Assembly (NCBI GenBank): GCA_003439945.1
Contig: QVRM01002122.1
Span: 52,501 to 116,500, forward strand
Reading direction: 5' to 3'
Length of the DNA: 64,000 nucleotides
Source: Dermanyssus gallinae
Taxonomy: Eukaryota > Arthropoda > Arachnida > Mesostigmata > Dermanyssidae
Program-made: the position numbers and the translations under genes
Shown here: in pieces, positions 36,829 through 48,858 of the stretch
How the letters are laid out: every line of letters begins with the position of its first letter
How positions within the stretch are numbered: the first letter of the stretch is position 1
The notes under the pieces: model-generated
What the model was told of the DNA's origin: nothing
What the model saw: the letters and a program-made list of their open reading frames with translations, nothing else
Databases searched by the model: none

Positions 36829-39517
36829 TTCCTCTTCCTTTCTTCATTCGACACCACCTACGCAATTTGTGGTTGTTGGCGTCATTCGGTTTGCATCGGA
36901 CTCTATGTACAGACATACATTTTACTACGAGACAACACCATCTCTTCTTGGTTCGACATCGATAGAGCTAGTGAGAGGGAAATTGACACACGATTTTTTC
37001 CGTGACCGGGCCAGGAATCGTCGACACATGAGCAAAACGAAAATGAGCAACGTTTATGACGCCGTCAGTCAGCGCCATGATGCTCAATGGCGGTGTATTA
37101 TGGTTAGTCTCGTTGTTGGTGTTGTTGCTGTTCGTGATGTTGTTGTTCTCGTAGAAATATCGATAATAATGAGGGCCGTGATGAATGTGAGGTTTACCTA
37201 TGACGTTTCACCACTTCATTAATAAATAGATAAATAACTATTTCAGGGAGCTGCTAGCCCGATCGATGCTGACAGGCAGGCAGACTTCCGCATTGTATGC
37301 ATGAATTCACTCATTCACTTTTTCGCATCGCATCGCATTGTATTCAATGTGTTTGGTAGGTAACTATTCACTGAGCATATGATTGGCGGGTCCTCTCTCG
37401 GTTCGTTTATCGCTGAACGACTTGTGGTAGCGACTGGCTGGCGAACAGGGAGGACCCGCCGGAGATCTGCGCTACCGAGATCCGTCTGAATCCGTCAACC
37501 GGATAATTGACCAGGGTTGATCGCTTCATTCTTTGATCACCCGTCGTCGTCGCTGTCGTCGACAATTCATCAAATACCAGCCAAGTACGGTTGGTCGATT
37601 CGTCGTTAATTAGCCTCGCCATTGTCGTCGTCGGCGTTGTCCGACGGACTCGCTGTCATTGTGTTTGATACGTGTATATAACTTGTTTTATATCGAATCT
37701 TCTGTACGTCTACGGCGCTCGTTTTATCTGATCTACTTTCTCTGTCTCTCGCTTTGCTGCTGACTATAACACTGCTACATTTGACGGCGACTGGTTACCA
37801 CCTCTAACGGTGCCAGCTATTATTTGTTCACTAACTCGATTACTAGCAGAGCATTCGGACTGCCTGCGACAACGACTACGACGTTTCTAATACGACGACG
37901 ACTACTACTACTACTACTACCACAATATTCGGAGAAAATGTTCACCAGAATTTCCCGCTGGCGCTATGTTGAGCATCATGTTCGGTATTCGAAGGCGAAA
38001 GGGGTTCTTGGGGGGAGTTGGGTGGGGTGGGCAGGGATGCGCAAGGAAGCGGAACTTCATGTCCTCCGTCTGATTCCTTGCACTTCACCACCACCTACCA
38101 GCCGCCGCCACCAATACCACCACCATGTTTGTTTCTGAGTATTTGCTATTCACAACGGTACTGGCGCGCATATCGACTCGATATCATCACAAGCGTCATT
38201 CATAGAGAGAGGTGAATTCATCACCTCAGTCAATCAATCGACAAGACAGGTTGCCATCGACAACAGTAAATCAATCGACCACGATCATGACTGATGAGGG
38301 GGGAGGGGGTGATTCGTGCAATTTATGCAGTCATCCGTAATTAGGGATTGTACGCAACCATCGTATATCAAACGCCGGCCGTCAGGTACTCGAGATCTCG
38401 CTCAGCCATAGACATGCCTATACGCTGGGACTAGGCCGGTAGAGTGCGAGAGGCGGATTGCAAACATCTCAGGTTGGGTGCCTGCACCTTGCTATGCTAT
38501 TGTTGTTGTTTCTTGTAAATGGTTGTTGTTGTCGTTGTTGTTGTTATTGTGGTCGTGTGAATTCGTACTGCTGTCGTTTGACTTCTGGACACTATTCACC
38601 GGGGTATACAATCGGTCTACACTGCTACTATACGAGGCACAGACGCCACCAGTATATATAGCCAGCAGTTCACAGTAGTGAAACTTGTCGTTCTTAATAA
38701 ATGTCTATGTACATTCCATACACATGGAGATATATCGCGATTGATTCTCGATTATACACAGATCAAAAAAGTACGTAAAAGCCTAGCTGCACAAACACTT
38801 ATGCCCACACAAAGTCACGCTTATGTGTGTAAGCGCCTAAAATGTCTGTATGTGAGAGGTGTGGTGCTGTGCATTCACAGTAGTAATAATAATAATAGTA
38901 ATCATTGTTGTTCTCAATATCTTATATTAATAGTAAACGAATATTAGTAATAATAGTAATATAGTCATCATCAGCATCACCATCGGTGATGGCAATTATA
39001 TAATTATTATTATTATTATTATCATGACCATGATCATCATGATGTAACTATGCTAAGGACCCCGCCAGCAGGAAAACCGGCACGAGACAACATGGTGATT
39101 ATCATCGCGTGCAGATGCGTGACGGAGCTGAAAGACGAGAATTGAGTTGACTTTGGTTGAGAGATGGGCACGAGGCGGTTTAGGTAGTGCTGATTGCCCT
39201 TTAGCCATGCTTGGCTACAGAGGGGGTGAGGGAGACACCACAGACAGATCAATCATATCGCGAACGAAGTAACGGCGACCAGCAGAAGCAGTTCCTTCTT
39301 TCTCCTCTGGACCGAATCTTGTGGCTGGGGGTTTTTCTCGGTTGCTTCCGCAACAACAATCACAACAACAGCAGCAGCCGCAACGCCATCTACAGCAGAA
39401 TCGAGACCCGAGCCACCCTTTGGTCAGCGGCAGCAGTTCATGGTTTCGATATTCGTTGCTGCGGTTGGTCATCTTGTGCAAGCAGCTTCTGAATTTGTTG
39501 TCCTTGTTGCTTTGCCA
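36046..39517. other. gene-free stretch downstream of klu
   Basis: Unique sequence with modest triplet runs: (ACG/ACT)n at 37880-37922 and (TAA/ATA) tracts at 38880-39022. The long frames (for example 36824-37222) show no domain. The klu 3' untranslated region probably extends into the right end, but its end was not identified. Confidence 0.5.
36796..36825. repeat. (TA)n microsatellite
   Basis: About 15 TA units. A short direct repeat, TTTACAATAT, lies before it at about 36755 and 36791. Confidence 0.9.
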
Positions 39518-39600
39518 TGAGCGCTGTCCTTCAGAGTCTTTCAGGGTTCTTCAGGGACCTTTAAAGTCCTTCAGGGTCCTTTAGGGTCCTTCCGAGACCT
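39518..39600. repeat. degenerate tandem repeat just after the klu stop codon
   Basis: Eight or so imperfect copies of an 11-12 bp unit resembling GTCCTTCAGGG lie 75-160 bases beyond the klu stop codon on the sense side. They are followed towards the gene by a short (GT)n run at 39602-39618. If klu is transcribed through here, this is 3' untranslated sequence. No clear AATAAA on the minus strand was seen within the next few hundred bases, so the transcript end is undefined. Confidence 0.6.
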
Positions 39601-39675
39601 CTGTGTGTGTGTGTGTGTCGTCCTCTGTGTGAGATGGCATTAGGGACGGGCGGGGGGTAAGGAAGGATTGCGAGA

Positions 39676-41425
39676 TTACAAAGCCTGCGAGAGAGGCGAG
39701 CCGGGCAAGATGGCGGCGAGCGGCTCGTCGAGCTCCTCGAGCGACGACGAACTCGAATCGGGCAGCGTGGGCGGCAACGAGTAGCGGGCATGCGTGCGCA
39801 TGTGCCGCGTGATCATGTCCCGCCGGCAGGCGGCGTACGGACACTGCGGACACTTGTACGGCTTCTCGCCGGTGTGCGTGCGTTGGTGCGTGGACAGGTG
39901 GTCGCTGCGCGAGAACACCTGGCCGCACACCTTGCACGTGTACGGCTTGACGCCCGTGTGCAGCCGCATGTGGCGGGTCAGCATGTCGCTGCGGGCGAAC
40001 GACCGCTGGCAGATGTCACACGAATAGCTGCGCCCGCTGTTGTTGTTGTTGCCGCTATTGCTGCTGCTGCTGGCCCCGCAGCCAGCCCCGTTACCGCCGC
40101 CGCCACCCGACGACGAACCCGATGGCGAGCCGCCCGAGCCGGGATCGGGCGAGGTCACCTGCTTGTTGCGGTGCCGCGACGCGATGTGCTTGGCGAGCCG
40201 GTCATGCAGCGAGAACGTCTGGCCGCAAATCGAACACACGTAGCCGGGACTGCTGTTGGCGCTACTGATGGCGCTGGCGCTGCCGCCCCCGCATCGGCTG
40301 CTCTCCTCGGGACTGCTGGTCGCTTCGGCCGAACACAGACCCAACAGCGAGTGAGATGATGGCACTGGGGACGACGTCGACGACGCCAACGTTAAGGCGG
40401 CTGCTGCTGCCGCCGCCGCCTGCGCTGATTGTGTGGGCGACTGACGTCGCCGCCGCTTATGTGCTGAGGGTGTCGACTTGCTGTTGTTGCCACCCCTGGC
40501 GTTCTTGCCGCCCCTGCCGCTCTTGCCTGACTTTAGAAGGGAAGAGCAGCAGCGATGACGACGAGGAGGACGACGACGACGCCGGTAGCGATGATGGCGG
40601 CGGGGGCGGCGTCCTTGAGTAGGGCAGGCGTGGGCGAGCATCGATCGCCCCCATCATTCTCGTCAGCGCCACCGTCATTGGTAGCCGCTGCTGCTGCGGC
40701 TGCTGCTGCTGCAGCTGCCGCCCCTGTAGACGGCTGGTGCGGTGGTGGAGGTGGGGTTAAACCGAGCAGGCCAAGGTCGAAACGGAACTGCATCGGCACA
40801 CGGGGAAAGTCGAACGCGGGCGCGGGCGGAGGTGGCGTTGTGGTCGTTGTCGAGCTGCGGACTGTCGGCTTCGTGTCGTCATCGTCGTTGTCGTCGTCGA
40901 GACCGTCAAAGACGCCCGCGGTTGTTGCTGCTGCGTGGGCAGCGGCGGCTGCAGCAGCTGCTGCTGCTAGGGCGGAAACCGGCGTCGCCTGTAGACGAAG
41001 GCGCTACAGCTTGAGCCCCCACGGCGCCCGGCGAAGGCGTCCGCCTCACAGACAGGTCGAGCGGCGAGTCTTGCGGTGTCGACGACACCGACTCGAGGCT
41101 GGACGTCGACGTGGACGTCGACAAGCGATAGGGACATCGTCGACTGCGACTGCTGGCGGAGCAGCATCTGGTCGCGTTTGAGCAGCTCGGGCAGCAGCAG
41201 GTGCTCGAGCGACGAGTAGATCGGCGAGATGGGCGACACGGGCAGTAGCGAGCGGACATGGTCGGCGTACATCGACGACGACTTCGGCGACCACGAACTC
41301 GAGGGCGGCGTATCGGCGACGAAGATCGCCGGCTTGCTGTCCTCGGACGACGAAACGCGGTCGTCGCGCCGGTTGTTGCTGTTTGCCGAGCTGTCCACGG
41401 CGTCGCTGTTGCTATGCCTCTTTTT
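39676..41425 (-). CDS. klu: klumpfuss-like zinc-finger protein, terminal exon with four C2H2 fingers
   Basis: This is the DNA-binding exon of an EGR/WT1-type transcription factor. The acceptor (CTTGCAG, 41428-41426) is followed in phase 0 by KKRHSNSD. The order of parts is: a Ser-rich region with YADHVRSLLPVSPISPIYSS, SPLDLSVRR (a PxDLS CtBP-corepressor motif), an Ala/Asp/Pro region with FDFPRVPMQFRFDLGLLG, a basic KRRRR patch, and four fingers at 40242-40171, 40026-39958, 39942-39874 and 39858-39790. Each finger has intact C2H2 ligands. The linkers HTGVKP and HTGEKP join fingers 2-4, and finger 1 stands apart. The Ser/Leu-rich C-terminus ends at TAA 39678-39676. Fingers 2-4 (FARSDMLTRHMRLH, FSRSDHLSTHQRTH, ACRRDMITRHMRTH) match my memory of Drosophila Klumpfuss, which acts in neural and sensory-organ lineages. 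Reading frame changes occur near 41125, between about 41015 and 40960, and between about 40640 and 40530, so the exon is not one open frame in this assembly. Confidence 0.8.
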
Positions 41426-42117
41426 CTGCAAGTCGACAGAACAACAGGAAAAGAAGAACAAGAAACAACAACAACAACAACGTTAGTTAGTGTCAGTCGG
41501 CCATTTCGGACGCGTTCGTACGGCTTTGTCGTACAGCCGCGCGAACATCATCGCGAGTACACGAGTTACAAAAAGAACGCAACAACGACAAGAACGAAAA
41601 ACCCATTAGCAGCCCCAGCAGCAGCAGCAGTAACAAACAAGCTCGTTTCGACTCGCTTTGCTATGCCGTCATATCACCACACACCGATTGACTCGATAAG
41701 TGTTCAATCATCGTCATCGTCATCATCATCATCATCATCTTCTTCTTCACCAACATCGTTGTCGTCGTCGTCGTCATCGTCATCATCTACCATCGTTGAA
41801 CGAACGACCAGGCGGTAAACAGGAACAAGTGTGCCAGCCGACAAGAATGCGCGGGAGGCGGTGAAGAAGCGGTCCGGGTACGGACGACGTTTCAAAGTCA
41901 CGTTGTGAAGTTTTTGGTTAACGACGACGGACGGACAACGGTAAGCGCACGACCATACCAGCGGCGGCGGCAGCAGCCGCAGAAGCAGCAACAATAACAA
42001 TTATCACTTCTACTACGACAGAACCACCATCAGCAGCAATACGGCACGGCAGCAAAGTCAACAAAGTAACTACCTCACCACCATTACAGCCACCACAACC
42101 ACACAAACAACACCAAG

Positions 42118-42132
42118 AACAACAACAACGCC

Positions 42133-42165
<33 letters not shown>

Positions 42166-42167
42166 AA
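42118..42167. repeat. (CAA)n array in the klu intron
   Basis: CAA triplets with one GCC break, ending in AATAATAAT. Confidence 0.9.
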
Positions 42168-42423
42168 TAATATTAACAGCAACTGCCCGAGGAACTAAGC
42201 GACCAAACGCGTGCTACCGAACGCGCGTCAACGAAACGAAGGAGAAGAACAAGACAAAGAAGACGACAGAGTCAAAGTCAAATCCAAAATGGAATGAGAC
42301 AAAAAGACAATGAAAAACAAACTGTCCAGAAGTGGCTTCAGTTGCTGCTACTGCTGCTTCTGCTTCTACTGCTGCAGTACTACACGTGCCTCTCAGCAGG
42401 CGAATGAAGTCGACGATGAGGGG

Positions 42424-42462
42424 GGGGGAGAAATGTACGGTACGGCCGTACATTTCTGCCCC
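42424..42462. other. strong local stem-loop
   Basis: Positions 42429-42440 pair with 42446-42457 over 12 perfect base pairs around a 5-base loop. After one mismatch, four more G:C pairs extend the stem (42424-42427 with 42459-42462). It lies in the klu intron. The stem is too short for a typical microRNA precursor, and no function is visible. Confidence 0.7.
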
Positions 42463-43655
42463 GACGAAGGCGACCCCCAACAAGTAAGAACTATATATAC
42501 GACAGATGATGATGATAATGCTGATGCTGGTGCGCATTTCAGGCAGTGGAGGATTCTTTGAGACAAAGTGGCCACTCACTTGTCCGTCGTCTGTGACGGT
42601 TCTGTCCGTCTGTCCGTCCCTCTGTCTGTCTGTGTGCTTGTCGGTCTGTCAGCCGGTCTTCCTATCTGTTTGGCTATCTGTCTACGAGAGTTGTGACAGC
42701 ACGCCTGTCGAAGCAAGCAAGCAACCAACCAACCAACCAACCAAGTAAGCAAGCAAAACAACAATGCAGCGTTGCAATGAATTGAAGCCCTTCGTTGTCG
42801 TTCAAGTCGCCCACTCACTCAACTCAACTCAACCAAGCATCTCAACATCTATCCACTTAGCACCCCCGTCCGTCCGTCCGTCCGTTCGTTCTTCCGTCTA
42901 TCCATCCATGGATCGATCGAAATGCGCTCGTGGCAACGCTGCCGTTAAGTGCGTCAGTAGTGCCGCCCGCTACTGCGTCTACACTAGCGCTACTAGTTAC
43001 TACAACGATTTCGACAATTTTTACCATTACTAAGACAGCGAAGACGACGACGACTACTGAAGAAGCCATCGATCGATGCGGTTGAGCTTCTGTTTGGCAG
43101 CACACTCTCTCTCTGTTTCATCTTCGTATCTCTCTCTATCCATATATAAGTGTACCTCTCTCTAGTCATGTCCCGGTTCGGTCCTGTTAGTGGTTTCCCT
43201 GTTGTCTGTCTGTCGATTCTACATAGCAGTAGTAGTAGTATTAGTAGTAGTAGTTAGTAGTTGCTGTAGTAGTAGTAGATCTATGCCCGTTCTAAACCAC
43301 TTGCCGCTGTCGGGCGGCAGCAGCGGCGGCGGCCCCCGTTGGCCGTAGGCGTCGCCTTCGGCGATCGGCACCAGGCGATCGAGGATCGATCGCCGTGGCT
43401 TCTCCCCCGCCACAAGCAGCAGCAACAACAGCAACCAGCATCTCCAGACGCAAAAGCACAAACCCAACTAGCCGCTCTAGCTGTGAGGCGCATCATCTCA
43501 TCCCGTTGACTGCGGACTTTGACGGCGAGAACTACCGGACCCCCATCGCCCCACTCCCCACCCGCTCTCTTTCTTTCCTTCTATTCTAAGCTCTCTCTTT
43601 CTTTCTCTCTCCATCATCGCGACTGCTGTTGCCTCCGCCGCCGCCGCCGCCGACG

Positions 43656-43741
43656 GTCGTAACTACTTCGATGAGTCGTAACCACTTCGATGAGTCGTAA
43701 CCACTTCGATAAGTCGTAACCACTTCGATGAGCCGTAACCA
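43656..43741. repeat. 19-bp tandem repeat in the klu intron
   Basis: About four copies of a unit reading GTCGTAACCACTTCGATGA, with one or two substitutions between copies, lie next to a short (CCG)n run at 43636-43650. No coding meaning is evident. Confidence 0.8.
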
Positions 43742-46700
43742 GAACAAAGGCGAAGAACACCACGAAAACGATGATGATGATGATAGTGATGGTAGTGGCG
43801 ATCATAATGATTATGACTGTGACGCTGGTAGTGAGGGAGAAGAAGAAAAAGCTCAAAGACGAAAAAAAAAAGAGAAATACTCTGACAATGAGGAAGAACT
43901 TCGGTAACAATCAACACTGAACAAGAACAACAACATTGATGTGGTGGTGGCTGGTGCCGCCTGCTATCAAACGAAGACCAAGCAACCAGAGCAATATCTA
44001 TGACAACTGCCTTAATCGCAACGGTAGCTGTGGCGCAACCACCGTTAACACCAATGACGGGCGTAACGACAGTAACAACAACAATAACAGCAGTCGCATT
44101 CATAACGACAAAAGCAGCAAACCAATTAATAGCAATGACAACAATTATTAAGGACTATTAATAACATATTAATAACTCTACAATTAACACTAACAATAAC
44201 AAGAACAATGACGAAAACCTCAACAGAAACAGCGGGTTGTGTACAATCAACGACAAAACGAAAGTACAAAACAACGACACACATATGTAGAGCGAATCGT
44301 ATGCACGAGATACATTGCTGTCGTTATTATGGTCATCCTTCTTCTTCTTATTATTATTATTATTTTTTTTTTTACTAATATTAACGAATTATAAACTAGA
44401 TTGTTGTTCTGTTACTGTTGTTGTCGTTGTCGTTAATAACCGTTGTCCAATGGCCGAGCCCAGCATGGCGTGCGGCCGGCCGGCAAGAAAATCGCGGTTC
44501 TATCATTCAGGATCGTCGCATCGCCATCATCGCCATCATCATCATTGCACCACCTCTCCTATTCTTTTTCATCATCTCTTTTCTCTTCGTCTCTGTTCGT
44601 TCGGCCGACCGGCCCTTCTTCTATTCTGCCGCCGCTGTAGCCACGGCTACTGGCACGCAAAATGCGCCCGATGATCCATCGACAACAGATGCGTACAGAG
44701 TCATTTCCAATTATTGCCTTTGGTCAGCGTTGATGGCGTTGGGCAGTTGTTGTTGTTGTTATTCTTGTTGCCGTTGGTGTTGTTCCGGTGAACGTTGCTG
44801 CTGCCTTTGTTGTTGTTGTTGCTGTGGTTGTTGTTATTCCTGTTGTTGTTGTTGCTGTCGTCAGTAGTATATCAACGGCGTCTTTTGCTGCTGCTGCTGC
44901 TGCTGTACATCGACGTAGCTGTCCATGCCCCGCCTTGATGAATGCCGTCGATTATATCGAGTTTCTTTGGTGTGCGCCACAATAATGACGCCAGCAGCAT
45001 CAACAGTAGCAACCACAGCAACAGTCAAGTGAGAGGCCAAACAACACTGGCACAGTATCGAGGGTGATAGTGATGTTGCTGTTACAGCAGCAACAACAAC
45101 AATCACATTAAATAACAACGACAACAATCAAAACAACAATAATTCTTACTGCTGGTAATGGTGCTACTTCTAATGTTGCTGTTGTTGTTGTTCTTATTGT
45201 TGTGGCTTCTGCTGCAATCCCAATTGCTTGAGGTTGTTGTAGTGGTGATGAAGAATTTCTTTACCAGTGTTTTTTTCGTTGACTTTTTCATCATATTTTT
45301 CTCTCTATTTCCCTCTCCTTACCCGTCTACCTGTTGTTATTTCTGTTAATGTGCCTGTTTTTTCAACTCCGTCGACAGCGCTGCTGCTGGTGCTTGCCAC
45401 ATCTTTACGATTCACCGCAGGCTGCCAACGAGTGCGTTGTTCGGTGAAACCGGGCACATAAACAACAGCAGCAACAATCTAGATGACACCCCCCTGCAAC
45501 AAGCTTGTTGTCCGGATGGATCAATGGCCCACGGATCGATATACTAAATAGAGGGCAGCGGCAAAAGCAGCAGCAAAAATAGCAAAAGTGAAGAACCCCA
45601 ACAATCTGCAACAAGTGGTGTCTGTCAGCGCGAAAGGAAGCCGTAAGAACGAAACTGAGGCAAAGGCGGAGAAGACCAATGTATACAAATAATAACAATA
45701 TTATTAATATTAATAATAATAGTATAATATTCATATTAATAATAATAGTATAATATTAATATTAATAATAATAGTACTATTAATACTGCTGCTTCTGCTA
45801 TACGACCACTTCGAGCCGATTGGAGCGGATTCATTGGAGCGGTGTTAATCGCTGCGGCGTTCGGCGCTGGTCGCTGGTATCGCAGCTCTGCATCAGCAGC
45901 CGCAGCCGCAGCAGCGGCGGCATCAACGTGTTCGTATATTAAGCATACATACATGCGTACGTACGTGTATACACGTGTGTATAATGAGAAAGTTATTCTT
46001 CTATACGCAATTACCGACACGACGATATCAACGAAGACAGCAGAAGCAGTTCGAACGGCAGCAAGAGCGGCTTCGACGACGTCGCGGCCGGCCACCAGAG
46101 ACGCGCGCTGCCAAAAACACACCCAGACACGCCGATCGACCAACCGAGCGAATATTTGCTTCTGCTGTACGATGCCGCTTGCCTGAGGCGGCAACACCGG
46201 TGGCAGAGAATTCTAATCATAACAACAACAGCAACAACAATAGTAGCAGCAGCAACAACAACAATAGCAACAGCAAAAAAATTACCCGCAGCAATAAGAG
46301 CGAAACAACGTTCAACGACGCCACGCTCGGCACCGATGACGACAGCAATAACAACAACAACCACAACGACAACGGCAGCAGCAGCAGCAAATAAAAAGGC
46401 AACAATAAATGTAATTACAGCAATGACAATAAATGAAACGGCAACACGAAGAAGAATTAGCGTGAGAACTTCGAAATGCTCCGAAAATCGCGGAATGAGC
46501 AGGTTCAGAAGTGGCGACGTCCCATTACGCCGCCCCCATCGCTAGCGTCGTCCGTCCTACATTGTTACAACTAGCGATTTGACTATCTGCAATAGTTGGC
46601 AGACTACTGTCTGGTCCAGCACTGCATCGGCTGTCAAGCTAACTAGTCTTCGCATCTCTTTTCCCCCTCTCTATCTGTTTACCTATCTCGTTTCTCCCTA

Positions 46701-47836
46701 TTTGTGTGTCTCTTAGTAGAGCTAATCTCGTGGTTGACTCGTTGTAGTTAAATCGTTGATAGCACAGATTTCTTGGCAGTGATGAGCTGTCTGGCGTCCA
46801 GAGTTTGGTTAGCAGCAGCATCAGCAGAAGCATCAGCAGCAACAATGACGGCAAAGTCGGCTACGATGAAGATATTGATGATGATTGAACATATACATGA
46901 TGATGCGACGTTCTTCTCCCTCCGTCATCCCATCTTAGAAAGCGTATGAGGGAGAGAGCGCGCGCGAGAGAGGATGTGTTGCCCAAAGATTGAAATAGCA
47001 GCGTACAAACTATAAAGAACAAATGAAGGAAAGCCAGTACAGAGAACGAAAAGCACGAGAGAGAGGAAGCGAGGGCGATAGGAGGGCAAGAAGTCGGAGA
47101 AGAAAGAGGTTGAAAGGTTGTAGGAGGGATTTACATTCATTGTGCAGATGTGTTTCAAGCACAGAGGCCGGCCGGTCTGCCTGTCTGCTTACTTGAGAAA
47201 TGACAACGACGATAGCAACAAGAACAACCACAACACCTACAACATTAACAACAACAAGAGCTCGAGTAGCTACCAGAAGATCGGTAGCAGAGGCAATAGC
47301 AATAGTGCAGACACCAGAGGCAGGACAATGCGCCTATCTCCATTCTCGCACTTGTTCCTTCTATCTCCCGCTTTGTGGTCGCTGTGTTTCTCTTTTGCTT
47401 TGCCCTACAGACGCTGTCTACGCCTCTCTCTTACTCTCTAGCTATAATGGAGAGGACCTAGCGAAAAAAGCCAAGAAGAAGCTGGTAGCCAGCGGTATGG
47501 TGACCATCGTGGCCAGCCACGACGATCGGCCAGAGATCGAGTAGAAGGAAAGGTAGGAGTAGAAGTAAAGAGAAAAGAAGAGGTATAGAGAGGCGAGGGT
47601 ATAAAGGACGGCCAGAGAGAGAGAGAGAGAGGGAGAATAGAAATACAGAAAAGTGTCAGTGGGAAGAAATGACTCCGGCATCTGCACCATTGCCGGAGCA
47701 GCACCAACGGCTGTCCAAGCGGTGTTTCCGGCCGTCTTAGCTGGTGGCTGTAGGCTTTCCGCCGCTCGTTCGACAGGTTCATCACCGCCGCTGTGCCCTT
47801 CTCCACTATGAATGAAGCAGGCTGTGGTCGTGGGCG

Positions 47837-47843
47837 TCGTTGT

Positions 47844-47898
<55 letters not shown>

Positions 47899-47945
47899 GT
47901 TGCTGCTTATTGCTGTTGTTGTTGTTGCTGCTTATTGCTGTTGTC
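47837..47945. repeat. (GTT)n array in the klu intron
   Basis: Long GTT tracts with a tandem GTTGCTGCTTATTGCTGTT copy at 47900 and 47925. The opposite strand reads poly-Gln. Confidence 0.9.
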
Positions 47946-48777
47946 ATCGCAAAATTGAGTGGAGATGAGAGACAATGTTAGTAGAGAGACAATGCTCAGC
48001 AGCAGCAGCAGCATCAAAGCGCCGAGAAACGAAAAGAAGGCAAATCGAGAGACATTGAGAGCCAACCACATCGAGACAAGGGACGCAGAGCTCGATGAAC
48101 TACTAGCGAAGTTCGAACAACGGACGCGACGGACAGCGAGCGTAGTGTCGTAGTGGCAGCAAAAGCCAGTAGACGGGCGGCCGGCTTTCTCAGCTACCAG
48201 CTGAACAGTGCTATTTCTCTCTCTCTCCCTCGCCTTCTCGAGAAAGGAAAGAGGTGGAGGAGGAAACAGAGAAGCTGCAGAGTGCCGTTGCCTAGCCACT
48301 GATCAGTCTTCATCAGAAACAGAGAAAGTAGGAGATAGGCAGGTGGGTGGGTGGATAGAAGGTACTGAGCAGGCAGGTAGTGAGAGAGAATGTGTGGGTG
48401 CTTCGACCCGCGACTCGACCCACACACAGGGTACGAACGCCATTCATTTTCCGTTCGATGCGCACCACCGCCACGATAGTGAAGCGGGGCCCGGGGGCCG
48501 GATGGCCGAGCTTTCCGGGCCGGTTCGTTGGGCGGCGGTGGCGATGGTGGTGGTGGTGGTTCTTGCGACACACGCGACTAATGATGGTGGTATACAAGTT
48601 TTGTGCTCGGGCTACGGCGACAGCGAGTCGTTCGTTTGTGGTGGCGGCGGTGTGCTATTTGTGCTCTCCGTCCGGCTGGCTGCACCGGCTCGGCCTTGTG
48701 TTGCCGGGGGCGGCCGCGGATCGACGCGTTTTGAGCCACCATCGTATATTTGATCTAACTATCTTTCACTCTCTTGA

Positions 48778-48784
<7 letters not shown>

Positions 48785-48849
<65 letters not shown>

Positions 48850-48858
48850 TATATATAT
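48785..48858. repeat. compound (TC)n-(TA)n microsatellite
   Basis: A (CT)n run passes directly into about 24 TA units with GC breaks. Confidence 0.9.

Noticed and set aside
39790..40359. Plus-strand frame of 189 codons, Arg/Ala-rich
   Set aside because: It is the shadow of the GC-rich klu zinc-finger exon on the opposite strand.
40555..41181. Plus-strand frame of 208 codons
   Set aside because: It is antisense to klu coding sequence. The composition is Ala/Arg/Ser noise from GC-rich DNA, while the minus strand carries recognisable protein.
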